64,000 nt of DNA from Trichaptum fuscoviolaceum (lineage: Eukaryota > Basidiomycota > Agaricomycetes > Hymenochaetales > Trichaptaceae). Positions 43,800 through 55,620 of the stretch are shown piece by piece (the stretch's first letter is position 1; the number at the start of each line of letters is the position of its first letter). The position numbers and the translations under genes are program-made. Under the pieces are notes generated by a model. That model searched no databases and was not told where the DNA came from. It was given only the letters and a program-made list of their open reading frames with translations. The DNA is taken from positions 411,961 through 475,960 of the forward strand of contig CAJSYZ010000001.1 in the NCBI GenBank assembly GCA_910574455.1, written 5' to 3'.

Positions 43800-44874
43800 G
43801 TTGTTGAAGCGCTTAGAATGCCAGCACGCTTACGAGTTCGAGACGACAGCGCGCACCATCTTGCCGGGCAAGTCTTCTTTTAGAGACAAGTCATTCGGAG
43901 ATGAGGAGCTCAAAGGCTTCCAGTTTGCCTCACCAGACGACCATCAAATTCATATCTATTTCGCTGATTCCATGGCTCATGGCGGGGATTTAAGAGATGC
44001 TCCTTGCCGACACAAGGGACTTCTTGCAATCAGAGAAGGTATGTACATGAAGTGCCACACATCGACTGAAAGTTTAACCTCTCTTTCTGAATCAGTGGTG
44101 CGCTGACCGTGGTAACCGCTCTCGTCGCGACAATTTCCTCTATCGTGTCCCTGGCTTGGGCAGATCATCGTTGATCCATGCCCTTGCTGGCGCGCTCATG
44201 CTCGACATTCTCGCCATCTCACGTTCCGCTTTTTGGATGAACGATGTGACATTGTCGTCGCTTATGGGCCGTGTGCCTGCCCCGTGTATTGTCCTTCTCG
44301 AGGACCTTGACGCTGCATTCACTCGCTCAACTTCGCGCGACGGGTCCTCAACCTGTGTTCCTGGTGGTAAGAAGAAGAGTTCTTTGTTGTCCGACAACAA
44401 GGATAAGATGACGATGATGACAACAATGAAGAAATTGGCAAGAAGAAGAAAAGCAAGAAATATGACACTCTATCCGACGTGAACACACTCTCTCTTTCTG
44501 GCCTTCTTAATGCACTTGATGGTGTCGCCGCTGCTGTTGGCCGCTTCCTTGTCTCGTCGCAGCGACGAACCATCTTGAGCGTTTCGACCCCGCGCTCTCG
44601 CACCCCGGTGGTATGGATGTTTGGATCGAGTTCAAAAGCGCAAGCCCTAGGCAGGCTCAAGCGCTCTTCTGCGACTTCTTCCTGTACGCGGACGTCAAGA
44701 AGCCCGAGATCACCAAACGCGAAGGCGAGCTCGATGGGATCAGCCTCCCCACCCCACCCCATCCTCTGGATCGATTTCGGAAATTCCGGTGTCGGTATTT
44801 GCGTCCGATGCCTCGAGTACCGCAACCTTGAGCTCGAGCTCATTGATGAGAGGTGCGTCAAACAGTCTACCTGA
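43800..44874 (+). pseudogene. BCS1-like AAA ATPase, broken
   Basis: Order of remnants: EFETTARTILPG (about 43830); GDEELKGFQFASPD (43890), far diverged; a nucleotide-binding block (LYRVPGLGRSSLIHALAGAL at 44132-44190); MGRVPAPCIVLLEDLDAAFT (44260-44320), which is the Walker B region with its acidic residues; LSLSGLLNALDGVAAAVGR (about 44495-44550), and then, after a frame change, MDVWIEFKSASPRQAQALFC (44613-44670). These match BCS1-type mitochondrial inner-membrane AAA proteins, which help assemble respiratory complex III. Walker A is GLGRSS instead of GSGKSS, so the essential lysine is lost. Frame changes near 44370 and 44560, and absence of a clear membrane anchor, mean this copy is not functional. 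Confidence 0.75.
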
Positions 44875-45099
44875 CGTTGGCAAAGCAGCTCACAACGCAA
44901 ATTGCAAATTCATCAAACGGGAAAAAGTATTACTTCATCTTAGATATCGTTCAAGTAGTCATGTCCTATTCCTCGACAAACACCTCTGTGCCACCACCAT
45001 TGCCGCCGAAACGGAGATCGCTCGGTTTCAATATGCAGAATAAGTCGATTATCGGCCGACAGCGCAATCCCCCCAGCTCTAAGGACAAGAAACGCTCCT

Positions 45100-45740
45100 T
45101 CATTTAAACTACTTCTTCCATAGCGGATTGGGATGCATTGATCCCATTTCCCACATTGGCATGGTTCCGGTTTCGAGTTGTATCCAGGGATGACTGATTG
45201 TATGACGGCTTACTCGTGGCTTTGCCTTCTAGAGCTGATGGAACAGCTTCTTGTGCAGTGGGCTATGTCTTCCTGACTTCTTCGGAGTTAACCTGACTCA
45301 CTTTCTTGTTTGTTTGTGCATAAAATGAAAAGAAGCCTCATAATCGAGTCATCTAGAAGAAATCCTTCTTATCTCCTGTCAGTTCAGCTTGAGGTTTATC
45401 CGAGCCATAGTATAATGCACTGATAGATTCCTCTCTTCTTTTCCCAGAAGAATAAGGCATCAGAAAAATGCGTGCAAGAGCTTTGTATAAATGTGAACTC
45501 GGAGTGGGTGTTGCCCCTCCCCGCCACCCACCCACCCATTCAACCCTTCGCCATGAACTTTTATCACATTCTGTTGGGGCTCCACATGCTCCTATTGATT
45601 GACCATGCTGTGCTTCGAGTACGCATCGCGCGAAGACTTCCTTGGACACAAAGGAGGATATCTAGGATGCAAAAAATCGTGCTTACTTTCCATTTCCTCT
45701 CAAAATCACTGCACTGACTTTTTGCCAGCTTCACAAACAG
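45100..45740. other. Intergenic, possible upstream exon of exonuclease
   Basis: No gene is convincing. TTTTTGCCAGCTTCACAAACAG just before 45741 looks like 3' splice-site sequence. The exonuclease gene may therefore have an unrecognised 5' exon here. Confidence 0.35.
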
Positions 45741-46598
45741 ATGCAACATCTCCTCGACTACCTGGGGGTTCCGCCAACGCCTCTTCTTCAACTTCGCAGT
45801 TATACACTCGGACCTCTTGTTCCTGAAGTATGTCTGACCACCGCGACGATGGAGAATGCCGTAGACGTCATCTATGCTTCCTTGCCGGATGCCCCGGAAC
45901 GATGCTTTGTTGCCCTCGACATTGAATGGGCGAGTAACTCACCAGAGCTATATCGCGTGGACCTCATCCAACTCGCGGTTCAGCAACATGTGTTCCTCCT
46001 CCGGACTCATCTACTTAATGCTCTTCCCCCAAGATTGGAACAATTATTAGGTGATGAAACTGTATGGAAAGTGTCAGCAGGAATCGCTGGTACGACAATC
46101 CCATTTCTTCTCTCATTATGCGGCATAACTGAACTAATTGGCAGGTGATGCGACTCGCATCAGGAATAAATTTGACATTCCCGTATCCTCCTGTGTCGAT
46201 TTGACAGATTGGGCGCGCTTCGTTTACCCCGATTTCTGGCCAAGAACGCCAACTTGGCTCCAGCTGCTTCTGAACCCCCGTCTCTGGTTCAAGTTTCCGC
46301 AACCGTTTATAAAGCTGGAGGAGATGGCGGGCAGGCTCCTGCAGACAAACATCGAAAAATATGTCTTGGTCACGATGAGCAATTGGGCCGAAGTTGAGCT
46401 GTCGGCTGCTCAAGTCCATTGTAAGTTATCCTTTTCAAGTTGTCACTCAGGCTGACCATCTTCTCACTTGCATCTGCTCTATTAGATGCGGCAATCGACG
46501 CGCACAGCACGTTTGCTGTTGCTTCCGTCTTGAATCAAGATGCCTTGGCCTTACCGGATACAGTAATCCATCACTTCCCAATGCTCGATATTGAGTAG
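45741..46598 (+). CDS. WRN-type DEDDy 3'-5' exonuclease
   Basis: Exons 45741-46089, 46145-46420 and 46486-46598 join in one frame to a 245-aa product. Motif Exo I is FVALDIEWAS (Asp and Glu). Exo II is AGIAGDATRIRNKFDI, with its Asp formed directly after the first intron. Exo III is YAAIDAH, the Tyr being created by the splice at 46421-46485. The DEDDy set is therefore complete. This single-domain layout matches the 3'-5' exonuclease domain of Werner protein and related fungal proteins, which degrade DNA or RNA from the 3' end using two metal ions. No helicase domain follows. The start at 45741 is the first in-frame ATG; an upstream exon is possible. It is one of the few intact known-family genes in the window. 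Confidence 0.8.
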
Positions 46599-46779
46599 GC
46601 TGAGGCCCGTTTGAATAGTGCTAACGGTGTTATCTTGTTGAGTAAATTGTTGAGTGCATGCTCTTGTCTTCAAAAGTTGCCAGGAGCATCGTGATTGTAT
46701 CTATTATTGAATTGCTTCTCGTTGAATGATCATTGTAGAGACTGAGGTTGTCAATGGTGTTTGCTGTCGCTTTCAAGAT

Positions 46780-47039
46780 GTCATGAAGATGAAGGTAGCT
46801 TGAAATCTCAAAACAGAGGTCCAAGTTCACTTGAGTACAGTAGTGGTAGTAGTAGTAAATCTCACTTGAGTCTGACTTGCCACCTGATGTACAGCTTCCC
46901 TCCTTACGCACTGGTTTTGTCCTGAAATGCCGTTTTAAGGCCATCAGGCAGCCAGGCAACACTTCAGGCAGGCATGACAACGCTTCAACCCATTTAAGGA
47001 AGCTTCAGGACGCGCCAGCCGCCGTAAGCAATCCCTGAT
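46780..47039. repeat. Repeat-like sequence upstream of the solo LTR
   Basis: Contains AAGTTCACTTGAGTACAGTAG and GTAGTAGTAGTA words and a GCAGCCAGGCA/GGCAGGCA cluster. CAGGACGCGCCAGCCGCCGTAAGCA near 47009 recurs as CAGGACGCGTCAGTCGCCGTAAGCA near 47742 on the far side of the LTR. Confidence 0.5.
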
Positions 47040-47044
47040 GTATT

Positions 47045-47593
47045 TGTTACGCATCAAGCTGCTTACCCTTGTTTACACATTGTTTATGTTCCCCCTCATC
47101 TTTTTCTCTCACCCTTTCTACCTGCATGTGCGTACACACATTGCATCATTCTTTCATCATCGACTCCACACTCCGATGGCTCCACTCATTCCACCTTCAC
47201 TCCGAGAGCCCCAGGACCTTCCACTCCGATGATACATCATTCTACTCCACTCTACTCCACCTATGCTCCGATCTGACATCATCCTCCATTAATTAGAGCC
47301 ACTATGACGGACTCACTCCACTTCTGACCCGCGATGATGTAGTTTCATTCCTTGCTCCACTCTATTGTTCTCTGTAGTATATAAGGCCATGTACATAGCG
47401 CCCCAGGATGACACTTAAGTCAATCCTCCTATAGTCTTTTACAATCACGTACCAAAGACTCTGTTCACCCACGACTTCCGGTATAGAGACCCTCACAAAG
47501 CGGACCCTCTATACTGTACTTGCTACTTCACCCAACAACGCTTTGGTCACTTATCATTTCCGTGATAAGTCCATCGAAGCCGTGAACGTAACA
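47045..47593 (+). mobile_element. Solo LTR, 549 bp
   Basis: It starts TGTTACG and ends CGTAACA, the inverted TG...CA ends of LTRs. It is flanked by exact 5-bp target duplications GTATT (47040-47044 and 47594-47598). A promoter-like TATATAAG lies near 47380, with LTR-typical leader sequence after it. No internal retrotransposon sequence is present, so recombination between two LTRs probably removed it. Confidence 0.85.
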
Positions 47594-47598
47594 GTATT

Positions 47599-49112
47599 AC
47601 ACTTGAGCACTGAAATCCTGACTTGCATTCTGATGCACTGAGAGACGGCTTGCATCCTGAAACACTCCTTATTTCAGTGAGATAAGGCAATCAGTGTATT
47701 TTCAGACGAAGTAGCGACCCTTCAGACAGGTGCCAGCCAAATCAGGACGCGTCAGTCGCCGTAAGCAAAAGGAAGTTTCCCTGATGTAATCCCAGTTATC
47801 GATCATGACGTAATCGTGTTTCGTGTTCAAAACCTATGTTGTGGTAGTGAACGATCTAGACTCGCAAGCCATGCGTTGTGCTGTGTCGAGATTCGAGTTG
47901 CCGAGCGTTCCGATCTTCGGAGTTCAAAATCAAGTTCAAAGTGACCGGGGTGACGGAAGGGACTCGGACGACTATCTCTTTTGACTTCTTCGTGCCAACT
48001 AAAAAATGGGCCAAGCTTCGCCGGCAAGGCCCTTACTCCCCACTGGCATTTGCGTTCAAGTTTTCTGTCAACGCTGTCAAATGCACCTCTACTGTCCTCA
48101 GGCTCAGCCCCAAGTATGGACCGTTTCTCACACAGGAATTAACCTGAATTGTCACGCTCGGACCTAGTACTTGCTCGGGCGTCATCTTTGCCACCATCAT
48201 CGCCATATCACCGAAGTCATGTCAGAAAGGGCTGTCACTCAGTGTGGACCCTTACATGTAGTTTACCTGGCATTCGCATCTCTATTGGAGAATCGTTGAT
48301 GGTCTGTTCCTTGCGTATATATATCTTGTTTGTAGATGCTGAAAAAAATCCTCTCTGCTTTTGCTGCAGCACACTTAACATACTTCCGATTCTCTCTTGT
48401 CTACGATATGAAGGTTACTACCACTTGATTTCGTAAGTTCACGTTCATCGACTTCCTGCCATACTTCCATTCACCGTTGCACAGCTGCCCGCCGAAATCT
48501 GTCATGGGCGTACATAAGCTATCACCTATGTATCCTTGTGATCTTGTGCGCCATCATAGGCTACCCGTACTACTGTGTACTAGTATATTATGTCGTCTCT
48601 TCAAGTGTCACGGTGTCGGCGGTGACGCACGACCATACAAAAATTTGATATGGTCTAGAATTCATTAGATCAATTCTGATTTCCGCTTTTCCTTCCTCAG
48701 CCCTCAAGCTTATGTCTCAACCCAACCGGAACATGTACTCTACGGCGTACCGAGCTAGTACGTAGAAATCTCACGGGTCTTCCCTGCAATGTGCTGTACG
48801 GCGCGGAGTTCGACATCTGATGAATGGAAGCCGGGGTCTCACTTTAACCTCATGGCTGCACCAAATACCTTCACATATGAGCAGCTCTCATCCGTAATGT
48901 GCTCATTGTCTGTTCTGGCCCTCCCACTTCGATATCGCGGGCAAACACTGATCAACTTTCGCCTCGCTCACCCTGAGGTCTACGCTCAAAATCAGGCCAG
49001 ATGGACGATCATATCTTACCCTCTGACTTGAATGAACGAGTAGTCGTTTCCCAGTCAGGCGAGCGCCTCAAGGGTATGCTAAGGCGCCATACCCTTCTGC
49101 CTTATTACTCTC
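47599..49112. other. Repeat remnants, no convincing gene
   Basis: 47599-47790 continues the older repeat that the solo LTR interrupted. The segment around 47888-47935 (CGAGTTGCCGAGCGTT, CCGATCTTCGGAGT) recurs in diverged form at 63945-63998. A frame at 48789-49031 lacks recognisable features. Confidence 0.45.
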
Positions 49113-52100
49113 ATGCGAGTTAAGATTCAAATAGATGGCCATGGTGAAGCACTAACAGTATATGAAACAAATCAAGTTCGCGAATTTCTAAAGGCTATCG
49201 AACTTGTACGAAGAATCTCCGTAGATCGTAAGCCAACTTACTCATCCATATCAACTAGCTTCTAATATTAAATGCAAATGGTCGACAGGTCTCGCTGAGC
49301 AATCAACCCCAACCAATACTTCCCAGGAGAAGAGACCTCTGCCAGCACTAACAATGAATTCAACTGCGGAGAACTTGAAGCAGCCTTTTGTCTCATCACC
49401 TCAAGATATTCGGCTGTCAGTTCCTGCACCCTCTGACCATCAAAGACCATATGCTTCGGATACAGTTCCAAACTTTATCTCACCTTCACCTGGTACATTA
49501 CATCCCACACCAACACAATATTCTGTACCGCATCATCAGAATACAGCTTCTCCGACATTGCCTACGACGCAGACTTCGGAGGTGTACGGCCCAAATGTCA
49601 ATTTGAATTATTCGATACCCTCTTATCGTACATCTCCTGCAAGACCCTTGGAGTTATCACGTCTGGAAAACCCTCAGAATGTAGGACCTCCGTCATCACC
49701 CTTTAAAACTTTGGCCCCTCCTGGTTTTGAGGAACACGCACCGAACTCTGTTGTGGAGAGATCACAAGATGATGTTAGGAGAAGGGAGAAATTATTTGAG
49801 CTCTATAAGAGGTGCGTTCTCTTGCCCATATACTCGCTAACAGGAGACTTCTTTTTCACATATACATGTCTAGTGCATGTGAAGAGCTCCATCATGAAGT
49901 AGGTTTAAAGGCAATAGAATAAATGCCAACTAATTGATTGCATTTGAAGCTTGTGATATTCGAAAACCTCTTCAAACCTATCTCAGAGGTACAACCTATA
50001 ATTGACAATTCTAGATCACTCCGCTCAGCCTTACTCATGAACGTAGAAGTTCTAAAGACTGTTTGCTGTGCGTAATTTCTTTCTCATCAAAGCCTTGAGG
50101 TCTTATTAGCATGTTCAAGTCGGCCGTGATCGTTCAGAAGATATACCTCGACTTCCAGACTCTTTACTCAAATCGGTCGTCGCATTCCATAAATCTCTGC
50201 ATAATAAGATACACACGTTCTCCTTCAGAGAAGTCAAGAAATGGGAAACTCGCTTGAAGGTATGCTGCGTCTAATATCTACTATCTCGGCACATAAGTCT
50301 CTTACTCGCTCTATAGACCGCAAACTCTAAATCCAGGTCAATGAATCCGACCTATTTTCAAGTTCATGCGCCAGAAGCTTCAAGATCTAATGAAGCCTGG
50401 ATCGAAGTGGATGAGCACCTTGATTGTAAAATGATCAGAAGTGTAACAGAAGAGCTTAGGGCGTTCAGTGAGAAAGGTGTGATCCTCACTTGGCCCCATT
50501 ATAGTCCACTATATCTATTGACAAATCTCAAGTGCTCCCATCATTCGTGTCTAATGAGGAAGAGAGGGCCACTACTCGTTATGTCAACATGACAACAATT
50601 GCAACATTCTTTTCTAGTGTAACAGCCACAACACTTCAATTTTCGTTTTCACAGTCGGATACGAAGTTGGGTGGCGCAGTAAATCTCTTCTGGTTCATAT
50701 CTCTTGTGTTCAGCGTTTCCTCTGGCGTTAGCAGCCTTCTTGGAATGACGTGGAGAAAGTCATCTATGTAAGGTTCACATACTATCTGTAATTCTTATTG
50801 AACTCAACTTCAAAAGCTTCGAAAAGGTAAAACCGCCTAAGATTATCGGAATGTGGCTTGACAAAGCACCTATGGTCTTCCTGATCATAGCAGCATTTAC
50901 CTTTGTGGTTGGGCTGAATCTCTTTGCCTTCCTTTCCGTTCAGGTAATGTCAACAATATTGTCGATCTTTTCTCTCCATGTGACTGACCAGAGACACTAG
51001 CCTCTTTACGTCTCTCTTGCAACAAATGTGTTCACGGGACTGCACATCTTAGGAATTGCTACTGTAATGATGTGGTTCCTTCTTGAACTCAAGTCTGAGA
51101 AGAAGGTTTCGAAGATGATCAAGTCCATTCCCGATCGAATTCAGCAGTTAAGTAGGGTTTTTGTGGATATGACTTCTTCATTACTTCGTAAAACTTTTGA
51201 GGAAATGGGCGGAATAATCTTAGTGAAGAAATCGGAAAATATGAAAAGAAATATACTCTGGTACTTTTATTCCCTTCATAATCTATCAAGCTAATCAAAT
51301 GACGCTTTGCAGGGCTTTCGGATTTGACGACAATGTACTGCAGCTCAACCTGAAAAGATTACGTGAAAATCGTCTGGCCCATCACACTCCATACCCCGTA
51401 GCTAAACTCATTCGCCAAATTGGTTGTCGACCGAGGAAGATGGTGATAGGAACTAAGGTAGAATTGTTATTAGTCTGGGAGCATGACCTGATAATCTGCT
51501 GACCTTTTCCTGTGAAGAAGGAATCTGCTGACCTTGAATTAACGGCTGTACTAGAGCATAGCAACAATGCATCTGGTAGAGGTGAACACCCGAGGGAGCC
51601 TATAAAGGCATTTCGAGAAGTTCTTCAGTGCATTTTCAGGAAAAATGAATCCATAGATGAAGTCATGCGGCAGATTAACCAATGGGAAAGCAGCAGGTAT
51701 ATTCACCCAAACCTCGTAGATTGCTCTGTTTTCAAAAGCTCCTTCTCAGACTTTCTCATTTGTTGATCAAGGTGCGCCTTGAGTGCATTTTCTGGGGATA
51801 TCCAGAAATCATCATCCTTTACAACGATTCCAAACCTATCTTCATAGAGCAAGAAAATGGCTCTGACAATGGCTCCCCTCCCGTCCCAGATCACTTCATT
51901 GAAGGAAGCTCAAGATCGAACTTCATGATGGCACAAACAAGCAATCTTGATCAAGGATTACAGGGCACAGACATAAACCATCACACGCCACCCCCTCCAG
52001 GTGCAATACCCGCCGGTGGTGGGGGAGGAGGAATCGTTCCACCTATGTCAGGAGAACGCGTTGCCCCATCCTGGCCGTCTAATGTATACCCGCATGGTCC

Positions 52101-53134
52101 CAAGCAACTTCACCCGGCCGGGTTCACACCGCACGTGCGCGCAGACGCACATCCCCCTTACGGCCCTCAAGGCTATTTCCCACCCGCTAGGGCGGGACTC
52201 ATGGACGAAGGACTTCCGCGCACAGGAGCTCGAGATGGAGCCGGCAAGTTTTCAGAGGATTGGGTTGGATTTAGCAACGGGCCGCCGTGGGGAAAGGCAG
52301 CTGGCCCGGACCCGGTTTCTGGGAGCGGCTTTGTACCAGTGGCGAAAGGGAAAATGCCACAGGCAAGGGAAGCGCAAATGCAAGGTTTGTCTCGGTTCTC
52401 AATTCAGATGATTTTGTGCTTAAACATTTTGTGTGTAATTTTCTTTAGGCACTGGCTTTCCCTTCCATCAGCGGGGCTTACCCCCGCAAGGAGAATTTGG
52501 CGCACCCCCATTTCCGCAGGCTGAGTTCGGGATACCGGCATCGGGATGGGGCGGGATGCCGATGGGCGGCGGAGGTGGGGGCGGATGGACCGGTGCAGGT
52601 GCTGGCGGTGCAGGATGGGGTGCACCACCCACTGGTGGAGGAGGATGGGGCGCTGTAGGAGGAGGAGGAGGAGGTGGTGGTGGTGGATGGAGAAATGTGG
52701 GAGGAGGCGGATGGGGAGGTGTGGCAGGCGGTGCAGGCGATGGGCCGCCGTGGGGAGGGATAGCGGGCCCGGATCCTACTTACGGGGGCGGCTTTGTACC
52801 CCCGCAGAACTTTCCAGCGGCGAATAGGGCAACACCGTGGGCGGGGCAAGCGCAGATGCAAAGTTTGTCTTGATTCTAGATTCACATAAATCTGTACTAA
52901 AACATTTTGTGTGTGATCTTCGTAGGCACTGGCTTCCCCCCAGGCTTCCAGCCACAGGACTTACCCCCGCAAGGAGGATTTGGTGCGCCCATATTTCCGC
53001 AAACTAGGTTTGGGATACCGGCATCAGGATGGGGCGGGATGGCGACAAACGGTGTAGGTTCTGGCGGTGCTGGATGGGGTGTGCCACCCACTGGAGGAGG
53101 AGGATGGGGCGCTGAAGGCGGAGGAGGATGGTGA
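49113..53134 (+). CDS. Four-TM membrane protein with Gly/Pro-rich duplicated tail
   Basis: First exon 49113-49228 (MRVKIQIDGHGEALTVYETN...REFLKAIELVRRISVD), then a Pro/Ser-rich exon (PSPGTLHPTPTQYSVPHH). Many short, well-spliced exons follow: FENLFKPISE, VGRDRSEDIPRLPDSLLKSV, KKWETRLK, EVDEHLDCKMIRSVTEELRA. Membrane segments are TTIATFFSSVTATTLQFSF, GGAVNLFWFISLVFSVSSG, APMVFLIIAAFTFVVGLNLF and VFTGLHILGIATVMMWFLL (about 50588-51080). A cytosol-like helical part follows (SIPDRIQQLSRVFVDMTSSL) and an ECIFWGYPEIIILYNDSKP exon (51777). The tail is built from cassettes ending AQMQ and restarting GTGFP across an intron, very rich in glycine and tryptophan. The membrane block resembles a lineage-specific Agaricomycete family of unknown function. 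Splicing upstream and the stop at 53134 are my model. Confidence 0.65.
52240..53134 (+). repeat. Tandem exon-intron cassettes encoding the Gly-rich tail
   Basis: Two cassette junctions are alike: CAAATGCAAG/GTTTGTC (52377) to TTCTTTAG/GCACTGGCTT (52449), and CAGATGCAAA/GTTTGTC (52855) to TTCGTAG/GCACTGGCTT (52926). Each downstream exon reads GTGFP..., then a GFGAP/EFGAP then GIPASGWGGM block, then glycine repeats. Exon and intron were duplicated together. Confidence 0.8.
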
Positions 53135-53139
53135 AATAT

Positions 53140-55620
53140 GGAAGACGGCGGATTGGGGGGCGCAGGAGGTGCAGGTTGGTGGGGTCCTGGTCCTGCTGCA
53201 AGACCATGGATGTGCGGCGGATGGTCTGCGACGCCAATAGAACCCATGGCGTAGCTCAAGGACCGGATCTAGGGGAGCTATTGGTACAACCGCATTGGCA
53301 CAACCGTTCCTTGATGTTAAGCGTGGACAACTCGGGCAGGACATACGCCGGTGCGACTGGCTGTGCCAGGACAGTGTGTTTGGCGAGGAGGAGAAGGCGA
53401 ATCTAAAGGAGTGTATTGGGATGTAGGAAGGCGAAGCGAGATCGTAGGCGTATTTTTGTCTTGCCGTCGAAGACGAAGCGCATGCCCGGGGCGAGGAAAG
53501 GGTCCCCCTCAACTTTACTACATGGACCCTGAGGCTTCGGCCTCTTCCGAACTGCATTCCACCCAACTAGCGTCATGTCTTCTCATTTCCTTAGAAACGA
53601 AGAATAGAAATGCATTGCTTGAAAAAACCCGTGAGATTAGCCTGGATTTCGTCATAGACCTCGACTCTTAACATTCCGACCATGTCCTTCTTTCTCTTCA
53701 AACCAGGGCGAACATTGCACCGGTTTATTATCGAGGATATCAGAAATTACGCTGGAAGGTCCTCGCGCACGCGCTTCTAACGAGCTCGTCGGAATAGCAA
53801 AGAAGGCGGGGCGATGCGACTTGCTTGACGGCGGATTCAGAGAGGACAGACACAGATTTCGCCACCACTGCTCAAATAACTGGTGAGCACAACACAATTG
53901 TATAATAACATGCTCTCGGTCGCTCATAACATCTTAGGCTATGGCTATGGTCGATGATTCATAAAAAAGAACGGCTCAGGCATACCTTCGAATATCTGCT
54001 CAGCCTCGACACGTCTCAGGCCTCATGGAACTTCAGCTTCCTCTTTCGTTCTGCGCTCAGAGTACTTGCGCGTCGTCTTCTTCCGCGCTTGTTGCATCCC
54101 TGAAAGATCTTGGTGCTCATACATCCCCGTCCGATGACCTACTCAACGCTGGACAAGGTCTGCATGGGATACTGTACCCTGCACTTTCACTGCTACGAAG
54201 AAATGCAGTGTCCCGTTCGTGTACCGAGGGCATATCCGTATGTCCCTAACCAGCTTCATCAAGGCCAGTACATCCGACACTTTACGGTGGGCGACATATC
54301 TTTCCACCTGCTTGGGAGGGGACTATACTGTATATTTATTCCGCGCACAGAAGCCCAAGACGACGCAGGTGCTGTAGACTGGGTGGAACTTAGCAACGGG
54401 GCAGCCTTGCGCGGGAACAGAAGGCGCAGGCCAAACTTTCAGGAGCGGCTTTGTGACCCCGCAGAACACCTCAGCGCCATTGCCGTGGATGAGGCAGATG
54501 CAAATGCAAGGTCTGTCTCAATATTTTTATTCTTCTGTACAATTGTCTTACATCATCTCCCTTCCAGCAGTCGGCTTACCCTCGCAAAAAAGATATCTTG
54601 GTGCACCGCCTCCGAAAGCTGGGTTTAGGATGCTGACGTCAGTGTGGGCCCTGGGGCGAAATTTCGATGGGCGATGAAAGCAGATTCGGATGAGATACGG
54701 AGGTGCTGACGGTGCTTGACCCACTGGAGGAGGGGCTTGGGGCGGAGGAGACGTAGGTGGATGTGGCGTTGACCTCGCTGCTATACCGTGGGCGGTTGGT
54801 CAACGACGCCGAGGTGACGGTCCTATTCGCGGACCATCCAGTTGGTACGCAGTGCCTCAAAAGAGTATCAAATCCAGTCTCGTCTCACGTTGGATTTGTG
54901 GCAAGAATTGTGCGTCTTTCTTTATTCAGTTCGCGCACTTATTGCTCTAGTTGCTCACTATACCATCCTTTCTGGATTAGATGGACGCCTTGCTCACTCT
55001 CGCGCCGAGGCTCAGCACCCTGCGCCTTCATCTCTCCAAAGCGAACGCCAAGTAGCGCTCACACCTTATCTTGAACATGCCCCTCTTGTCCTCCCACACG
55101 CGGTGCTCCACCTGAGCCGACTACCTCTCCTGGCCGTCCAGGCGCACCGCACCCGTCAGTCTTACTGCGTCTGACCTTCCTGTGTTTCATTTCGTGTAGC
55201 GTCTTCTGGGTCAGCAACGCTTGAGCGACAAATTCCTATGTTGTCGTGCTCTGCGGTATGGTGATCGACAATCTCTCGGACTTCATGCAAGGCTTCACGG
55301 GAAAGACGGAGTGGGAACACCCATGTCCGCCCGAGATAAGGAGAGCATCCAGGCGAGCTTGATCGGTCGCCTTCGCATGATGTACCAAGTGGGCGACTTG
55401 GGCTGAGCCTGCACCGGTGCCAGGACAGAATGTTTGGTGGACTCGTGGGATGAGGAGGAGAGGACGCATAAGCGTAAGGACTACGGAGAGGCGAAGCACA
55501 AGATTGTAGGCATGTTTTTGTGCTGTGTGACCCTCATCTGGTAATCGGAGAAGACGATGCACACGCGAAGGACGCGAGAGGCATGAGACCAGAATCTCAC
55601 CGATGTCATCGAGAAGCTCG
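53140..55620 (+). pseudogene. Decayed further copies of cassette and flanking sequence
   Basis: Around 54363-54610 a degraded cassette (WVELSNGAALRGNRR; then ATGCAAATGCAAGGTCTGTCTC and an acceptor followed by VGLPSQK-like sequence) repeats the tail cassette with frame changes. The block at 53370-53510 (AGGACAGTGTGTTTGGCGAG, GCGAAGCGAGATCGTAGGCG) recurs at 55430-55570 (AGGACAGAATGTTTGGTGGA, GCGAAGCACAAGATTGTAGG). No intact frame is visible; these look like leftovers of tandem duplication. Confidence 0.55.

Noticed and set aside
52478..53259. Long minus-strand open frames opposite the Gly-rich tail (Pro/His/Ser-rich)
   Set aside because: They are complements of glycine codons in the plus-strand cassettes. 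The plus strand has matching splice sites and cassette structure.
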